Shown: positions 1 to 6,418, counted from the stretch's first letter. The stretch is 9,227 nt of DNA from an uncultured Thermoleophilia bacterium (GCA_903921965.1 CAIXSE010000638.1:1-9227), one strand, 5' to 3'. Numbers and translations are program-made. Notes: generated from the letters alone by a model not told the origin.

Positions 1-141
1 CGGGCCGCCTGCCCGCGATCCGCGTAGGCGAGCGCGGCCTGTTGCGAGTGAAGGCCGCCGATCTGGACGCCTTCGTTGACGCCCAGCCGAGCGCCGCCGC
101 GTCGCGAGCGCCGAAGCCGATACCGCCGGGCAAGCCGCGCA
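1..141. repeat. Terminal direct repeat, left copy (circular-assembly overlap)
   Basis: Bases 1-141 are identical to 9087-9227. The repeat lies inside an open reading frame that continues correctly when the two ends are joined, so it is best explained as an assembler overlap on a circular molecule and not a biological terminal repeat. The length of 141 is an odd value typical of the largest k-mer in de Bruijn assemblers, which supports this. The unique circle would be 9,086 bp. Confidence 0.93.
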
Positions 142-194
142 AGAAGCCGGCCGCCGGCGCCGACCCGAAGCCGAAGAAGGGGGGCACGTCGTGA
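1..194 (+). CDS. Xis-like helix-turn-helix protein, C-terminal part (continues from 8996)
   Basis: This is the 3' part of the gene that starts at 8996. The frame here begins at base 3 (GGC CGC CTG), because base 1 equals base 9087. It finishes the helix-turn-helix domain (GRLPAIRVGERGLLRVKAADLDAFV, given here as GRLPAIRVGE then GLLRVKAADLDAFV) and then has a Pro/Lys/Ala-rich basic tail ending KKGGTS. The joined protein is 94 residues. The stop at 192-194 overlaps the GTG start of the next gene (GTGA, 191-194), which indicates translational coupling. The last codons read GGGGGCACGTCGTGA, a junction sequence that returns at 407-421 and 571-585. See 8996-9227 for function. Confidence 0.85.
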   Translation, partial: GRLPAIRVGERGLLRVKAADLDAFVDAQPSAAASRAPKPIPPGKPRKKPAAGADPKPKKGGTS

Positions 195-421
195 GCACAC
201 AGCACACAGCCGACGCCGTGACGGTGGACGGCTACGGCGCGTGCGAAGTCGTCGTGTACGCCGGCGACGCAGGGGCGCCCGTCGTGGGCCGCTGGCCGCT
301 GCCGCCCGGTACCGACGCCGGCGACGTGCTGGCCGCCGCCGGCTGGCGCGTGGTCGGCGCGTGGGAGCCGACGCCCTACGGCGGCGCCGCGAGGGTGGAG
401 CCGGACGGGGGCACGTCGTGA
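191..421 (+). CDS. Small hypothetical protein (76 aa)
   Basis: GTG start at 191 in the GTGA overlap with the upstream gene; a run of six G at 179-184 lies at ribosome-binding distance. The product is 76 aa, soluble and acidic, with no membrane segment or signal peptide. A likely small beta/alpha fold is suggested by alternating hydrophobics around EVVVYAG, then GRWPLPPG, then AAGWRVVGAWEP. I do not recognise a family and assign no function. The tail ARVEPDGGTS resembles the tails of neighbouring products. It lies fourth from last in a coupled operon with recombinase and replication genes, so it is an accessory early gene. G/C-ending codons and overlaps at both ends support that it is really translated. 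Confidence 0.65.
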   Translation: MSTQHTADAVTVDGYGACEVVVYAGDAGAPVVGRWPLPPGTDAGDVLAAAGWRVVGAWEPTPYGGAARVEPDGGTS

Positions 422-585
422 GCGCCGACCCCCCGCCGCCGGCCGTGCTGGCCGCCCAGGCCGCCGCGAAGCGCGAGCGCGTGCGCGCCGAACAGGCCGC
501 GAGGGTGGAGGCCGCCCGCCTGCAACGGCTGGCCGCCGCCCGCGAGGCCGCCGCTACTGACGACGACGAAGGGGGCACGTCGTGA
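418..585 (+). CDS. Small helical, charged hypothetical protein (55 aa)
   Basis: GTG at 418 overlaps the previous stop (GTGA) and is preceded by GGGGG at 407-411. The 55-residue product starts with a Pro-rich stretch (MSADPPPPAVLAAQ), then has an Ala/Arg/Glu-rich segment of about 30 residues that should form one long amphipathic helix (AKRERVRAEQAARVEAARLQ), and ends in an acidic tail DDDEGGTS. It could be a small coiled-coil or DNA/protein-binding factor. No family is recognised. Its frame is also open upstream to base 76, but that part is a shadow of the two genes before it. It ends in the same GGTS-stop junction as its neighbours. Confidence 0.55.
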   Translation: MSADPPPPAVLAAQAAAKRERVRAEQAARVEAARLQRLAAAREAAATDDDEGGTS

Positions 586-884
586 GCGCCGCCGTAGTCA
601 AGTGCGAGACGTGCGGGCAACTCATGGCGCCCGATTCAAGCTGCTGGCCCGTGGTAATCGACGCGGGCGGCGCCGAGTACAGCCGTATCCGTTTCGGGGG
701 CGCCGGCGACTGGCCCGAACGCTGGGCCGAAGGGCCCTGCCGCGACTGCAACGTGTTGCCCGGCAAGGTTCACCACTGGGGGTGCGACCAAGAGGTGTGC
801 CCGAAGTGCGGGGCGCAAATGCTCATGTGTCGCACCGAAGGGCCCTGCGGGTGGGACACCCTCGCCGAGCGGGTGGAGCCGTGA
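582..884 (+). CDS. Cysteine-rich zinc-ribbon-like protein (100 aa)
   Basis: GTG start at 582 in a GTGA overlap, with GGGGG at 571-575 as ribosome-binding site. The 100-aa product has at least three Cys-pair motifs: CETC near residue 8, CRDC near 53, and a cluster HHWGCDQEVCPKCG followed by C at about 83 (residues 64-83). These are spaced as in treble-clef or zinc-ribbon domains and probably bind two zinc ions. Proteins with a PCxDC...HHxGCDxExCPxCG pattern are, as far as I recall, common small early proteins of actinobacterial phages; their role is not known to me. It may bind nucleic acid or mediate protein contacts. The stop overlaps the next GTG (881). Confidence 0.75.
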   Translation: MSAAVVKCETCGQLMAPDSSCWPVVIDAGGAEYSRIRFGGAGDWPERWAEGPCRDCNVLPGKVHHWGCDQEVCPKCGAQMLMCRTEGPCGWDTLAERVEP

Positions 885-1132
885 ACACCGCGACGCTCGC
901 CGACCGCCTCGCCCCCGTACAGGACGCCCTCACCGATCTGGTACGCGAGCTGCGCGCCCAGGCCGACGCCGACAACCTGCCCGACGCCTGGGCGACGTGG
1001 GCCGACCTGAGCGCCGCCCTCATGGCCGTGAGGGCCGCACAGGGCCGGGACGCCCGCGCCCGGCGGTACGCGCCGCCCGCCGCGCCGGCGCCCGGCTGTG
1101 GGCCGCACAGGCCGCGCAGGGCCGACGCATGA
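881..1132 (+). CDS. Small hypothetical protein (83 aa)
   Basis: GTG start at 881 in the overlap with the previous stop; GGTGGAG (872-878) is a good ribosome-binding site just upstream. The 83-aa product has an Asp/Leu/Ala-rich helical N-terminal two thirds (TLADRLAPVQDALTDLVREL, then a Trp-containing segment DAWATWADLSAAL) and a short Arg/Pro-rich basic C-terminus. No signal peptide, membrane span or known motif is visible. It is the last small gene before the large replication-initiator-like gene and overlaps it by ATGA (1129-1132). The function is unknown. The coupling, ribosome-binding site and codon use make it likely to be real. Confidence 0.6.
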   Translation: MNTATLADRLAPVQDALTDLVRELRAQADADNLPDAWATWADLSAALMAVRAAQGRDARARRYAPPAAPAPGCGPHRPRRADA

Positions 1133-2997
1133 GCGCCGAGCGCCGCCGGGCGAAGAAGGGCAGGACGGTAGAACAGTCGGGCCGCGCAACGGCGACGTTC
1201 ACCGCAACGGGCACGTGCCGCGTGTGGCCCGCCGTGCCCCTGGACGTGGCGCCCGGGCCGCCGGCCGGGCCTGACGACGTACCGGCCGCGACGCTGGCCG
1301 CCCTGGACGCCCGCGCCGACCGGGGCCGCCTGCCCGCCGACCCTGACGACACATTCGCCGAAGAGGGCGCGCCGGCCGCCGGGACGGGACTGCGCCGGCG
1401 CCTGTGGCACAACTGGGGCGGTATGCGCCTCGAGGAGGGTATGGGGGGCACGTCGCCCGGTACCCTCGAGGGTGGGCACGTCGCCCAGGTGGTCGAGAGT
1501 GTGGACGGGGTGACCTGGGCGCGCCCCTACCGTTTCGTGTACTACCCGCCGGCGCCGGTCGGCGACGAAGAGGCCGCCGCCCTGGGCGAGCGCCTGCGCG
1601 CCGGGGTTGAGGCCGCCGCCCGCGACGCCCTGGACGCCTTCAACGCCGGGGAGCGCCGGGGCGACCTGGCCGAAGTCCTGTACCGCGCCGTGCGTGACTA
1701 CGCGACGGCCGCCGTTGAACTGGCGCCGTCCGCCGCCGAGCACGAACGGGACGGGGGGTGGGGCGAATGGGACGGGTTCGCGAGTCTCTACGTGCGCGAC
1801 GTACTGGCCGCCGATCTGGCGAACGCCCAGGCCGAAGCCGAAGAACTGCGGGAGAAGCTCGCCGAAGCCGAGCGCGAGACGAAGAAGCCGGCGCGCCCCC
1901 AGGGGCCGACCGCCGTGGGCACGTATCCCGAACTGGCCGTGATCGACTTCGCCGCCGCCGATGCGCGCACGCTGGCGCACTGGCGCAAGGGCGACGGTGG
2001 GGGGCTCGAGCACACGCGCAAGAAGGCCGGCATGCAAGTCCGCTTTGCGCCGGCACAAGGGGGCGACAGGTGGGCCGAACCGAGCCCCGCCGCCCTGTCC
2101 GATGACCTGTTCGACTTTCTCGCCGCGAACGGTGGCCTGGATACCGTGTGCCTCAACCAAGTGCTGCAAGACTTGGCACTGAACCACGAGCACGAGCGCG
2201 TCACGCTGGACGACCTGGGGCGCATGATTGGACTGGACCCGCGCACCACGGCCGATCGGCTGGCGATGCGCCGCGCCCTCTGGGGCAAGCTCAAGTTTCT
2301 GGACGGGCTCACGGTGTGGGGCGAGCGCAAAGACACGTACCGCGACCCCGTGACGCGCAAGAGTACCCGCGTCGTGAGTGCCGACGCCCTGTATCTGATC
2401 GGGGGCGTCACGTGGCCCGAACAGGGCACGCTTGACGGCAGCGCCGTACCGGTGGCCGTGGGCTTCGTGGCCGGCCCCCTGCTGGCGCAGTTTCGCGGGA
2501 GTCCTGCCGTGCTCGAGAGCTTCGGCGACGCCCGGCGCCTCATGGCGATACCGCGTGGCAAGGTGTCGGGCGCCTGGGCCTTCTCTATCGGGCGCGCCCT
2601 CACGCAGCGGTGGCGCGAGCTGGCCAGCTACGGCAAAGCCCAAAAGCTCACGCGCCGGTACCTACTGTCGCAGTTCCCACCGTCGCCGACCGTGGACGAA
2701 GTGCTCGCCAGTCACGACCCGCGCCGTGCGCGCCGCTACTTCACGCAGGCACTCGCCGAACTCAAGACGGCGGGCGTGATCGACGCCTACAGCGAACCCG
2801 ATCCGAAGTCACTGCCGCGCTACGAATGGGCCGCCGTGTGGCTGGCGCAGGTTGTGGACGTGACCCCGCCGGCGCACGTGCTCGAGGCCGGCGCAGGCAT
2901 AGAAGCGACGCGCACCGAGGCCGCCGAGAAGGCCGCGAAGAAGGCCGCCCAGGCGCGCCGCCGCAACGCGAAGAAGGCACGGCGCGAGCCTGAATGA
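1129..2997 (+). CDS. Putative winged-helix replication initiator (622 aa)
   Basis: Start ATG 1129 was chosen because it overlaps the previous stop (ATGA); the frame is open further upstream to 997 but without a ribosome-binding site. The 622-aa protein has a Pro/Ala-rich N-terminal region, an acidic helical middle with a likely coiled coil (about 229-257), and a conserved-looking C-terminal half (about 320-575) starting ALSDDLFDFLAANGG. That half includes an HTH-like segment VTLDDLGRMIGLDPRTTADR (about 358-377) and aromatic/basic strand-helix patterns typical of tandem winged helices in plasmid initiators. The end is very basic (KKAAQARRRNAKKARREPE). Position just before a repeat-rich spacer and a primase-helicase supports an origin-binding role, but family membership is inferred. 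It could instead be a regulator. An internal GGTS at 1444-1455 hints at an old gene fusion. Confidence 0.5.
   Translation: MSAERRRAKKGRTVEQSGRATATFTATGTCRVWPAVPLDVAPGPPAGPDDVPAATLAALDARADRGRLPADPDDTFAEEGAPAAGTGLRRRLWHNWGGMRLEEGMGGTSPGTLEGGHVAQVVESVDGVTWARPYRFVYYPPAPVGDEEAAALGERLRAGVEAAARDALDAFNAGERRGDLAEVLYRAVRDYATAAVELAPSAAEHERDGGWGEWDGFASLYVRDVLAADLANAQAEAEELREKLAEAERETKKPARPQGPTAVGTYPELAVIDFAAADARTLAHWRKGDGGGLEHTRKKAGMQVRFAPAQGGDRWAEPSPAALSDDLFDFLAANGGLDTVCLNQVLQDLALNHEHERVTLDDLGRMIGLDPRTTADRLAMRRALWGKLKFLDGLTVWGERKDTYRDPVTRKSTRVVSADALYLIGGVTWPEQGTLDGSAVPVAVGFVAGPLLAQFRGSPAVLESFGDARRLMAIPRGKVSGAWAFSIGRALTQRWRELASYGKAQKLTRRYLLSQFPPSPTVDEVLASHDPRRARRYFTQALAELKTAGVIDAYSEPDPKSLPRYEWAAVWLAQVVDVTPPAHVLEAGAGIEATRTEAAEKAAKKAAQARRRNAKKARREPE
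1446..1486 (+). repeat. 13-bp direct repeats flanking a 12-bp palindrome inside the initiator gene
   Basis: GGGCACGTCGCCC occurs at 1446-1458 and again at 1474-1486. Between them sits the perfect palindrome ACCCTCGAGGGT (1462-1473). The GGGCACGTCG part is the same sequence found at the gene junctions at about 182, 409 and 573. The block could be a recombination scar, a protein-binding site or coincidence in a GC-rich gene. Confidence 0.6.
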
Positions 2998-3009
2998 GCC
3001 ACAAACACG

Positions 3010-3051
3010 ACTCAAATGTGCGGCTCGCCGACTCAAAAGTGCGGCTCGCCG
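3010..3051 (+). repeat. Two tandem 21-bp iteron-like repeats
   Basis: Units 3010-3030 and 3031-3051 are directly adjacent and differ at one base: ACTCAAATGTGCGGCTCGCC and ACTCAAAAGTGCGGCTCGCC, each followed by G. The 21-bp pitch puts both copies on the same face of the helix, as expected for initiator or repressor binding sites. Confidence 0.8.
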
Positions 3052-3072
3052 AGCCTGAAACGGCCCCTTAAA

Positions 3073-3087
3073 AGGTTCTAAGAACCT
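3073..3087. promoter_or_regulatory. 15-bp perfect palindrome, operator candidate
   Basis: AGGTTCT and AGAACCT flank a single central A. It lies in the A/T-rich part of the spacer, right after the tandem repeats and upstream of the primase-helicase. The size and symmetry fit a dimeric regulator site. No factor can be named. Confidence 0.5.
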
Positions 3088-3098
3088 AATCCTGCGGT

Positions 3099-3119
3099 GG
3101 CCCGCCCTAGGGGGCGGCC
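3099..3119 (+). terminator. GC hairpin, possible terminator of the upstream operon
   Basis: GGC-CGCCC (3099-3101 and 3103-3107, one bulged C) pairs with GGGCG-GCC (3112-3119) around a TAGG loop. There is no T-tract, so termination is uncertain; in high-GC bacteria such hairpins can still terminate. It could instead be part of the origin structure. Confidence 0.35.
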
Positions 3120-3142
3120 CCGCGAAGTGCTACAAGAGAAAC

Positions 3143-3167
3143 GGCGGCGCCCTGTGCGAGCGCCGCC
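3143..3167 (+). other. Perfect 8-bp-stem hairpin upstream of the primase-helicase
   Basis: GGCGGCGC (3143-3150) and GCGCCGCC (3160-3167) are exactly complementary with a 9-nt loop. It lies 50 bp before the ATG of the primase-helicase. It may act in the mRNA leader or as origin structure. Confidence 0.45.
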
Positions 3168-3217
3168 GAGTGCTCACCGGACCTGGACAGTTCGACAAGC
3201 GAAAGCGAGTGTACCCC

Positions 3218-5299
3218 ATGCCCAAGCCCTCAGACTCAACACCCGCCACGAACGCCGTTGCCGAAGCTCTGCGCCTCATGCACGAACCCGGCGAGGTGTT
3301 CGAGGTGCGGATACTGAACACGGCCCGCGCCGGCACCGTGTCGGGCTACTTCGACGACCCCGCCGCCGCCGCCCAGGCGGTAGCGAAGTGGGACGGCAAA
3401 GCGCCGGGCGTGTACGCGACCATGAACCCGGTAGCCCCCGATCTGCTGGCCCGCGCCTGCAACCGCCTGGCCGAACGTGTGCGCACGACCACGAGCGACG
3501 GCGACGTGAGCCGGCGCCGGTGGCTACTCGTGGACGTGGACGCCGAACGGCCCGCCGGTATCTCCGCGACCGACGCCGAACACGACGCCGCGCACGAGCT
3601 GGCCGCCGCGATCCGCGCCGACCTCGAGGCCGCCGGCTGGCCGGCGCCCCTGCTCGCCGACTCAGGCAACGGCGCGCACCTGTTCTACCGCGTGGACCTG
3701 CCGAACGACGACGACGCCCGCGACCTCGTGGGCCGCTGTCTCGCCGCGCTGGCCGCACGCTTCAACGCGGGCGGGGTGCACGTTGACACGGCCGTGGGCA
3801 ACGCCGCCCGTATAGCGAAGGTGCCCGGGACGCTCGTGTGCAAGGGCGACAGCACCGCCACGCGCCCGCACAGGCGCGCCGCCCTGCGCGACGTGCCCGC
3901 GACGCTCGAGCCCGTGCCCGCGCCCCTGCTCGCCGATCTGGCCGGGCCGGCGCCCGCCGCCGCGCCGCCGAAGTCGGCGACGCCGGCCGGGGGCAACGGC
4001 GCAGGCTACGGCGAGCCCTTCGACGTTGAAGGGTTCATGCGCCGGCACGCCCTGGACGTGCACGACCACAAACAGGACGGCGGCGCCGATCTGTGGCATC
4101 TGGAGTCGTGCCCGTTCAACAGTGACCACCGCGCCCCCGACTCGTGGATACGGCGCGCCGCTGACGGCACGCTTTCGGCCGGCTGCTTTCACCAATCCTG
4201 TTTCAGCACCTGGGCCGAGCTGCGCGAGCACCTCGAGCCCCGCGCCGCCCGCCCGGCGCCGCGCACAGCCGAGGCCACGCGCCCGCCGGCGCCCACGGCC
4301 GCCGTGCCCGCGAGCCCTGACGATGCGCCCCCGCCGGCGCACGACGACGCGCCCCCCGCCGGCCCGCCGCTGTATCCGCTCACCGATCCCGACGGCGGCC
4401 CCGCCCCCGACCTCGCCGCCCTGTGGACTGCCGAGGCCGAAGCGGCGCGCACGGCCCGACTCGCGGGCGCCCCGCGTGGACCCGTCACGGGGTACCCCAA
4501 CCTTGACCGCGAGCTGGGCGGGTACCTGCGCCCGGGCCTGCACTTCGTCCACGGCGAGCCGGGTACGGGTAAAACGAACCTCGCCCTACAGATAGGCGCA
4601 CAGTGCGGCGCGCCCTGCCTGTTCGTCTCGCTCGAGATGCCCGCGCTTGTGCTCGCCCGCCGGCTCGTGGCCCGCGTGACGAACACCTATCAGTGGCACC
4701 TTGAAGGGGGCGAGCTGACGCCGGCCGCCTCGCTCGAGCTCTTCGCCCAGGCCGCCCGCGCCTGCCCCGCCCTGTGGCTCATGGACGCGACGCGCACGTA
4801 TCCGACGCCGGCTGTGATCCGCGCCGCCGCCGAAGAACTGCGCGCCCGCTACGTCAACGCCTGGGGGCACGTGCTCGTGATCGTGGACAGCCTGCACACC
4901 TGGGCCGGCGCCGACCCGAAGAACGGCGACGCCTCAGAGTACGAATCACTGAACCGTGCCCTGGGCCGCCTGCAAGCCCTCGCCGCCGCCCTTGACGCGC
5001 CCGTGCTCGTGGTCGCCGAGCGCAACCGCCCGAGCATGGGCAGCGCCGGGCAGAGTGCCGCGAAGGGCACGGCCCGAATCGAATACAGCGCAGAGTCAAT
5101 CGTGAGCCTGAACCGTGAACTGGACAGCGGGGGCGAGTGGATGCACGACGCAGAGAAGTACCTCGCCGATGGAGAGTGGCGCGAGCGCCCGGCCGAATAC
5201 CACGTGTTCGCGAAGCTCGCGAAGAACCGCAACGGGCGCACGGGGCACAAGGTGCCGATGCGCTTCAACGGCGCACTTGCGCGGATTCGCGAGGCGTGA
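3218..5299 (+). CDS. Primase-helicase replication protein (693 aa)
   Basis: Fusion of a primase and a ring helicase that should prime and unwind DNA at the element's own origin. ATG 3218 is preferred; in-frame GTGs at 3170 and 3209 are alternatives, and no strong ribosome-binding site decides. In order: an archaeo-eukaryotic-type primase domain with LLVDVDAE (catalytic Asp pair D106/D108), SGNGAHLFYRVDL (149-161) and HVDTAVGNAARIAKVPGT (188-205); a zinc-binding motif with C298, H304, C323 and C328; a long Pro/Ala linker; and a RecA/DnaB-type ATPase with Walker A GEPGTGKT (446-453), a DnaB-like SLEM, Walker B VLVIVDS (552-558) and a KNRNGRTG motif (669-676). Similar primase-helicases occur in phages, plasmids and phage satellites. 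All key motifs are intact. A 2-nt gap separates it from the next gene. Confidence 0.9.
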   Translation: MPKPSDSTPATNAVAEALRLMHEPGEVFEVRILNTARAGTVSGYFDDPAAAAQAVAKWDGKAPGVYATMNPVAPDLLARACNRLAERVRTTTSDGDVSRRRWLLVDVDAERPAGISATDAEHDAAHELAAAIRADLEAAGWPAPLLADSGNGAHLFYRVDLPNDDDARDLVGRCLAALAARFNAGGVHVDTAVGNAARIAKVPGTLVCKGDSTATRPHRRAALRDVPATLEPVPAPLLADLAGPAPAAAPPKSATPAGGNGAGYGEPFDVEGFMRRHALDVHDHKQDGGADLWHLESCPFNSDHRAPDSWIRRAADGTLSAGCFHQSCFSTWAELREHLEPRAARPAPRTAEATRPPAPTAAVPASPDDAPPPAHDDAPPAGPPLYPLTDPDGGPAPDLAALWTAEAEAARTARLAGAPRGPVTGYPNLDRELGGYLRPGLHFVHGEPGTGKTNLALQIGAQCGAPCLFVSLEMPALVLARRLVARVTNTYQWHLEGGELTPAASLELFAQAARACPALWLMDATRTYPTPAVIRAAAEELRARYVNAWGHVLVIVDSLHTWAGADPKNGDASEYESLNRALGRLQALAAALDAPVLVVAERNRPSMGSAGQSAAKGTARIEYSAESIVSLNRELDSGGEWMHDAEKYLADGEWRERPAEYHVFAKLAKNRNGRTGHKVPMRFNGALARIREA

Positions 5300-5301
5300 C
5301 C

Positions 5302-5523
5302 GTGTACGTACCTGACTGGCCAGTGTGCGCGACCTGTCGCGAGTGGGTGGCCGGCGCCTGCACATACGAGCGACGCACGCCGCGACGCTGGCGCCACCCG
5401 GCCGCACAAGAGGGGCCGCTGTCCCTGTGTGGCTACTGGCACAGCCGCGACGGCGAGACACGCCGCGACCGCTGCAAGCTCGTGAACGCCGCCCTTGACG
5501 ACACGCGCCCGCCGCTCGAGTGA
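5302..5523 (+). CDS. Small cysteine-rich protein (73 aa)
   Basis: GTG 5302 starts 2 nt after the primase-helicase stop; the same frame is open further upstream inside that gene, but coupling favours this start. The 73-residue protein opens MYVPDWPVCATCREWVAGAC and has further Cys residues at about 43 and 58, giving a C-x2-C...C...C(GYW)...C pattern. This suggests one small zinc finger with many Arg and Trp residues. There is no close family I can name. A nucleic-acid-binding accessory protein for replication is plausible from its position directly behind the primase-helicase. It is distinct from the zinc-ribbon protein at 582-884. Confidence 0.65.
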   Translation: MYVPDWPVCATCREWVAGACTYERRTPRRWRHPAAQEGPLSLCGYWHSRDGETRRDRCKLVNAALDDTRPPLE

Positions 5524-5681
5524 CCGGGGTGGCCGACTTCTGCGCCTACCCACGCCGCCGCCCCAACACCCGGGGTACGATACAAGTAGTAGGACCGCCG
5601 CGCCGCGCCGATGGGGTTCGCCACGCTTGAGCGCGTCGGCTTCAGACCCTTTCTGTCATCACGCTCAGAATGGAGGCCACC
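5524..5681 (+). promoter_or_regulatory. Gap upstream of terS, weak promoter candidate
   Basis: This 158-bp gap separates the replication genes from terS and is less GC-rich at its 3' end. The only promoter-like element I see is TACGAT (5576-5581, TANNNT type) after GGGG, without a recognisable -35. No hairpin stands out. Independent transcription of terS is likely from the layout, but the exact promoter is not established. Confidence 0.25.
5672..5676 (+). promoter_or_regulatory. Ribosome-binding site that fixes the terS start
   Basis: GGAGG at 5672-5676 lies 5 nt before GTG 5682. An ATG at 5670 in the same frame would start inside this Shine-Dalgarno sequence, so GTG 5682 is the better start. 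Confidence 0.8.
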
Positions 5682-6176
5682 GTGCCTGCGATACGCAAGC
5701 CCGTAGAGCTCAAAGTCCTTGAAGGACGGCGCGTTTCCGGCGATCCGCCGGCACTTCCGCCGCTCGACGAGTGGAAAGTCCCGACCACCCTGCGCCGCCG
5801 CGGCCGCGAGCTCTGGAAGCGCGTCTGCGACGGCTACCGCGGGACCAGGGTCTTGCAGACGGTCGACCGCTCAGCCCTGGAGGCACTCTGCCTCGAATGG
5901 GACTGCTACCAGGAGGCCGCGGCCGACGTGCGCAAGCGCGGTACCCTCGTGCCGTCCGTCCGCGAGGCCGGCGACCTCGTGAGGAACCCGAGCGTGATGG
6001 TGATGCACGCCGCGCTTGAGCGCTGGTCACGGCTGGCGGCCGGCTTCGGCCTGACGCCTGCCGACCGCTCCCGCCTGGACACGCCCCAAATCGAGGAGGA
6101 GCCGAACCCGCTCGCGGAAATCATCGCCGCGGCGAACGCGGAGCGCGACGCCCGGCGGGCGAAGGCTCACGAGTGA
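5682..6176 (+). CDS. terS: Phage terminase small subunit, P27 family (164 aa)
   Basis: TerS recognises phage DNA and loads it on the large terminase motor for packaging. The 164-aa length is usual for the family. Diagnostic features are an N-terminal basic segment and PPALPPLDEW, a helical LRRRGRELWKRV block, the conserved NP at 102-103 within a helix (NPSVMVMHAALERWSRLAAG) and the hallmark GLTPADRSRL at 123-132. The C-terminus is acidic then helical. No large subunit, portal or capsid gene is present in the circle, so it must act with a helper phage's TerL if functional, as in PICI satellites. It uses GTC, CTC and TCC codons more than its neighbours, which favour GTG, CTG and GCC; this hints at separate acquisition. 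It has its own strong ribosome-binding site and an upstream gap. The stop overlaps a tiny ORF. Confidence 0.88.
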   Translation: MPAIRKPVELKVLEGRRVSGDPPALPPLDEWKVPTTLRRRGRELWKRVCDGYRGTRVLQTVDRSALEALCLEWDCYQEAAADVRKRGTLVPSVREAGDLVRNPSVMVMHAALERWSRLAAGFGLTPADRSRLDTPQIEEEPNPLAEIIAAANAERDARRAKAHE

Positions 6177-6265
6177 AAGAACGCAGGCGCCGCCACGCCG
6201 CCGCGCACAGCCGCCGTATCGCCGCCCAGGTGGCCCGCTACGGCGCACGGGCGCAACGGGGGTAG
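6173..6265 (+). CDS. Possible tiny Arg-rich peptide (30 aa)
   Basis: GTG 6173 overlaps the terS stop (GTGA, 6173-6176), the same coupling used elsewhere in the element. It encodes MKERRRRHAAAHSRRIAAQ and a further 11 residues, about one third Arg, ending at TAG 6265. A short basic peptide could bind nucleic acid. It is too small to be certain, and there is no homology I recognise; it may simply be an extension of the terS transcript. Confidence 0.3.
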   Translation: MKERRRRHAAAHSRRIAAQVARYGARAQRG

Positions 6266-6294
6266 TCCGGGCCGCCCCACGCCGCCGCGTGTCT

Positions 6295-6323
6295 CTACGG
6301 GCCGCGTATGAGGCCGCCCGTAG
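6295..6323 (+). other. Hairpin downstream of terS
   Basis: CTACGGGC (6295-6302) and GCCCGTAG (6316-6323) form a perfect 8-bp stem with a 13-nt loop. No T-tract follows. It is a terminator candidate for the terS transcript or a regulatory structure. The rest of the gap 6266-6443 shows only a GGCGCC-type palindrome near 6353 and the promoter candidate below. Confidence 0.35.
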
Positions 6324-6388
6324 TGGTCGGCAGGGTGTGGACAGGGGCAGGCGCCGGCGCCCACGTCCGAAGCCGGGCAGGGGTGGCC

Positions 6389-6418
6389 GTGACAGGGACG
6401 AACATGGGACCGTAGGCG
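6389..6418 (+). promoter_or_regulatory. Possible promoter of the HTH/coiled-coil gene
   Basis: GTGACA (6389-6394) and TAGGCG (6413-6418) are separated by 18 bp, resembling an actinobacterial TTGACN/TAGGNT promoter with mismatches. A start near 6425 would give a short leader containing the ribosome-binding site GGAGG (6430-6434), 9 nt before ATG 6444. Confidence 0.3.

Larger units (their letters stand above)
2998..3217 (+). other. Intergenic control region, candidate replication origin
   Basis: This is the 220-bp gap between the putative initiator and the primase-helicase. It holds two tandem 21-bp repeats (3010-3051), the only markedly A/T-rich stretch of the neighbourhood (about 3055-3092), a 15-bp palindrome (3073-3087) and two GC hairpins (3099-3119, 3143-3167). 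Iterons next to an A/T-rich segment and a rep gene is the usual layout of iteron origins. It may also carry the promoter of the downstream operon, though I see no clear -35/-10 pair. Origin function is an inference. Confidence 0.4.

Noticed and set aside
76..417. Upstream part of the open frame ending at 585
   Set aside because: It overlaps the Xis-like tail and the 191-421 gene in another frame and is an Arg-rich shadow; the real gene starts at GTG 418 in the stop-start overlap.
997..1128. Upstream extension of the initiator frame
   Set aside because: It lies inside the 881-1132 gene in another frame without a ribosome-binding site, whereas ATG 1129 shows the ATGA coupling used along the operon.
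823..2643. Long open frame on the minus strand (606 codons)
   Set aside because: It is antisense to the coupled + strand genes. Long antisense frames are expected in such GC-rich DNA because stop codons are rare; the product is low-complexity and has no ribosome-binding site.
3209..3221. TACCCCATG at the primase-helicase start, like the first paired-repeat motif (7123-7131)
   Set aside because: A 9-base match that includes a start codon is too short to claim a shared site, though it could be tested along with the repeats.
6308..6415. 35-codon ATG frame between terS and the HTH/coiled-coil gene
   Set aside because: No ribosome-binding site or recognisable motif, and it covers the hairpin and promoter candidate.
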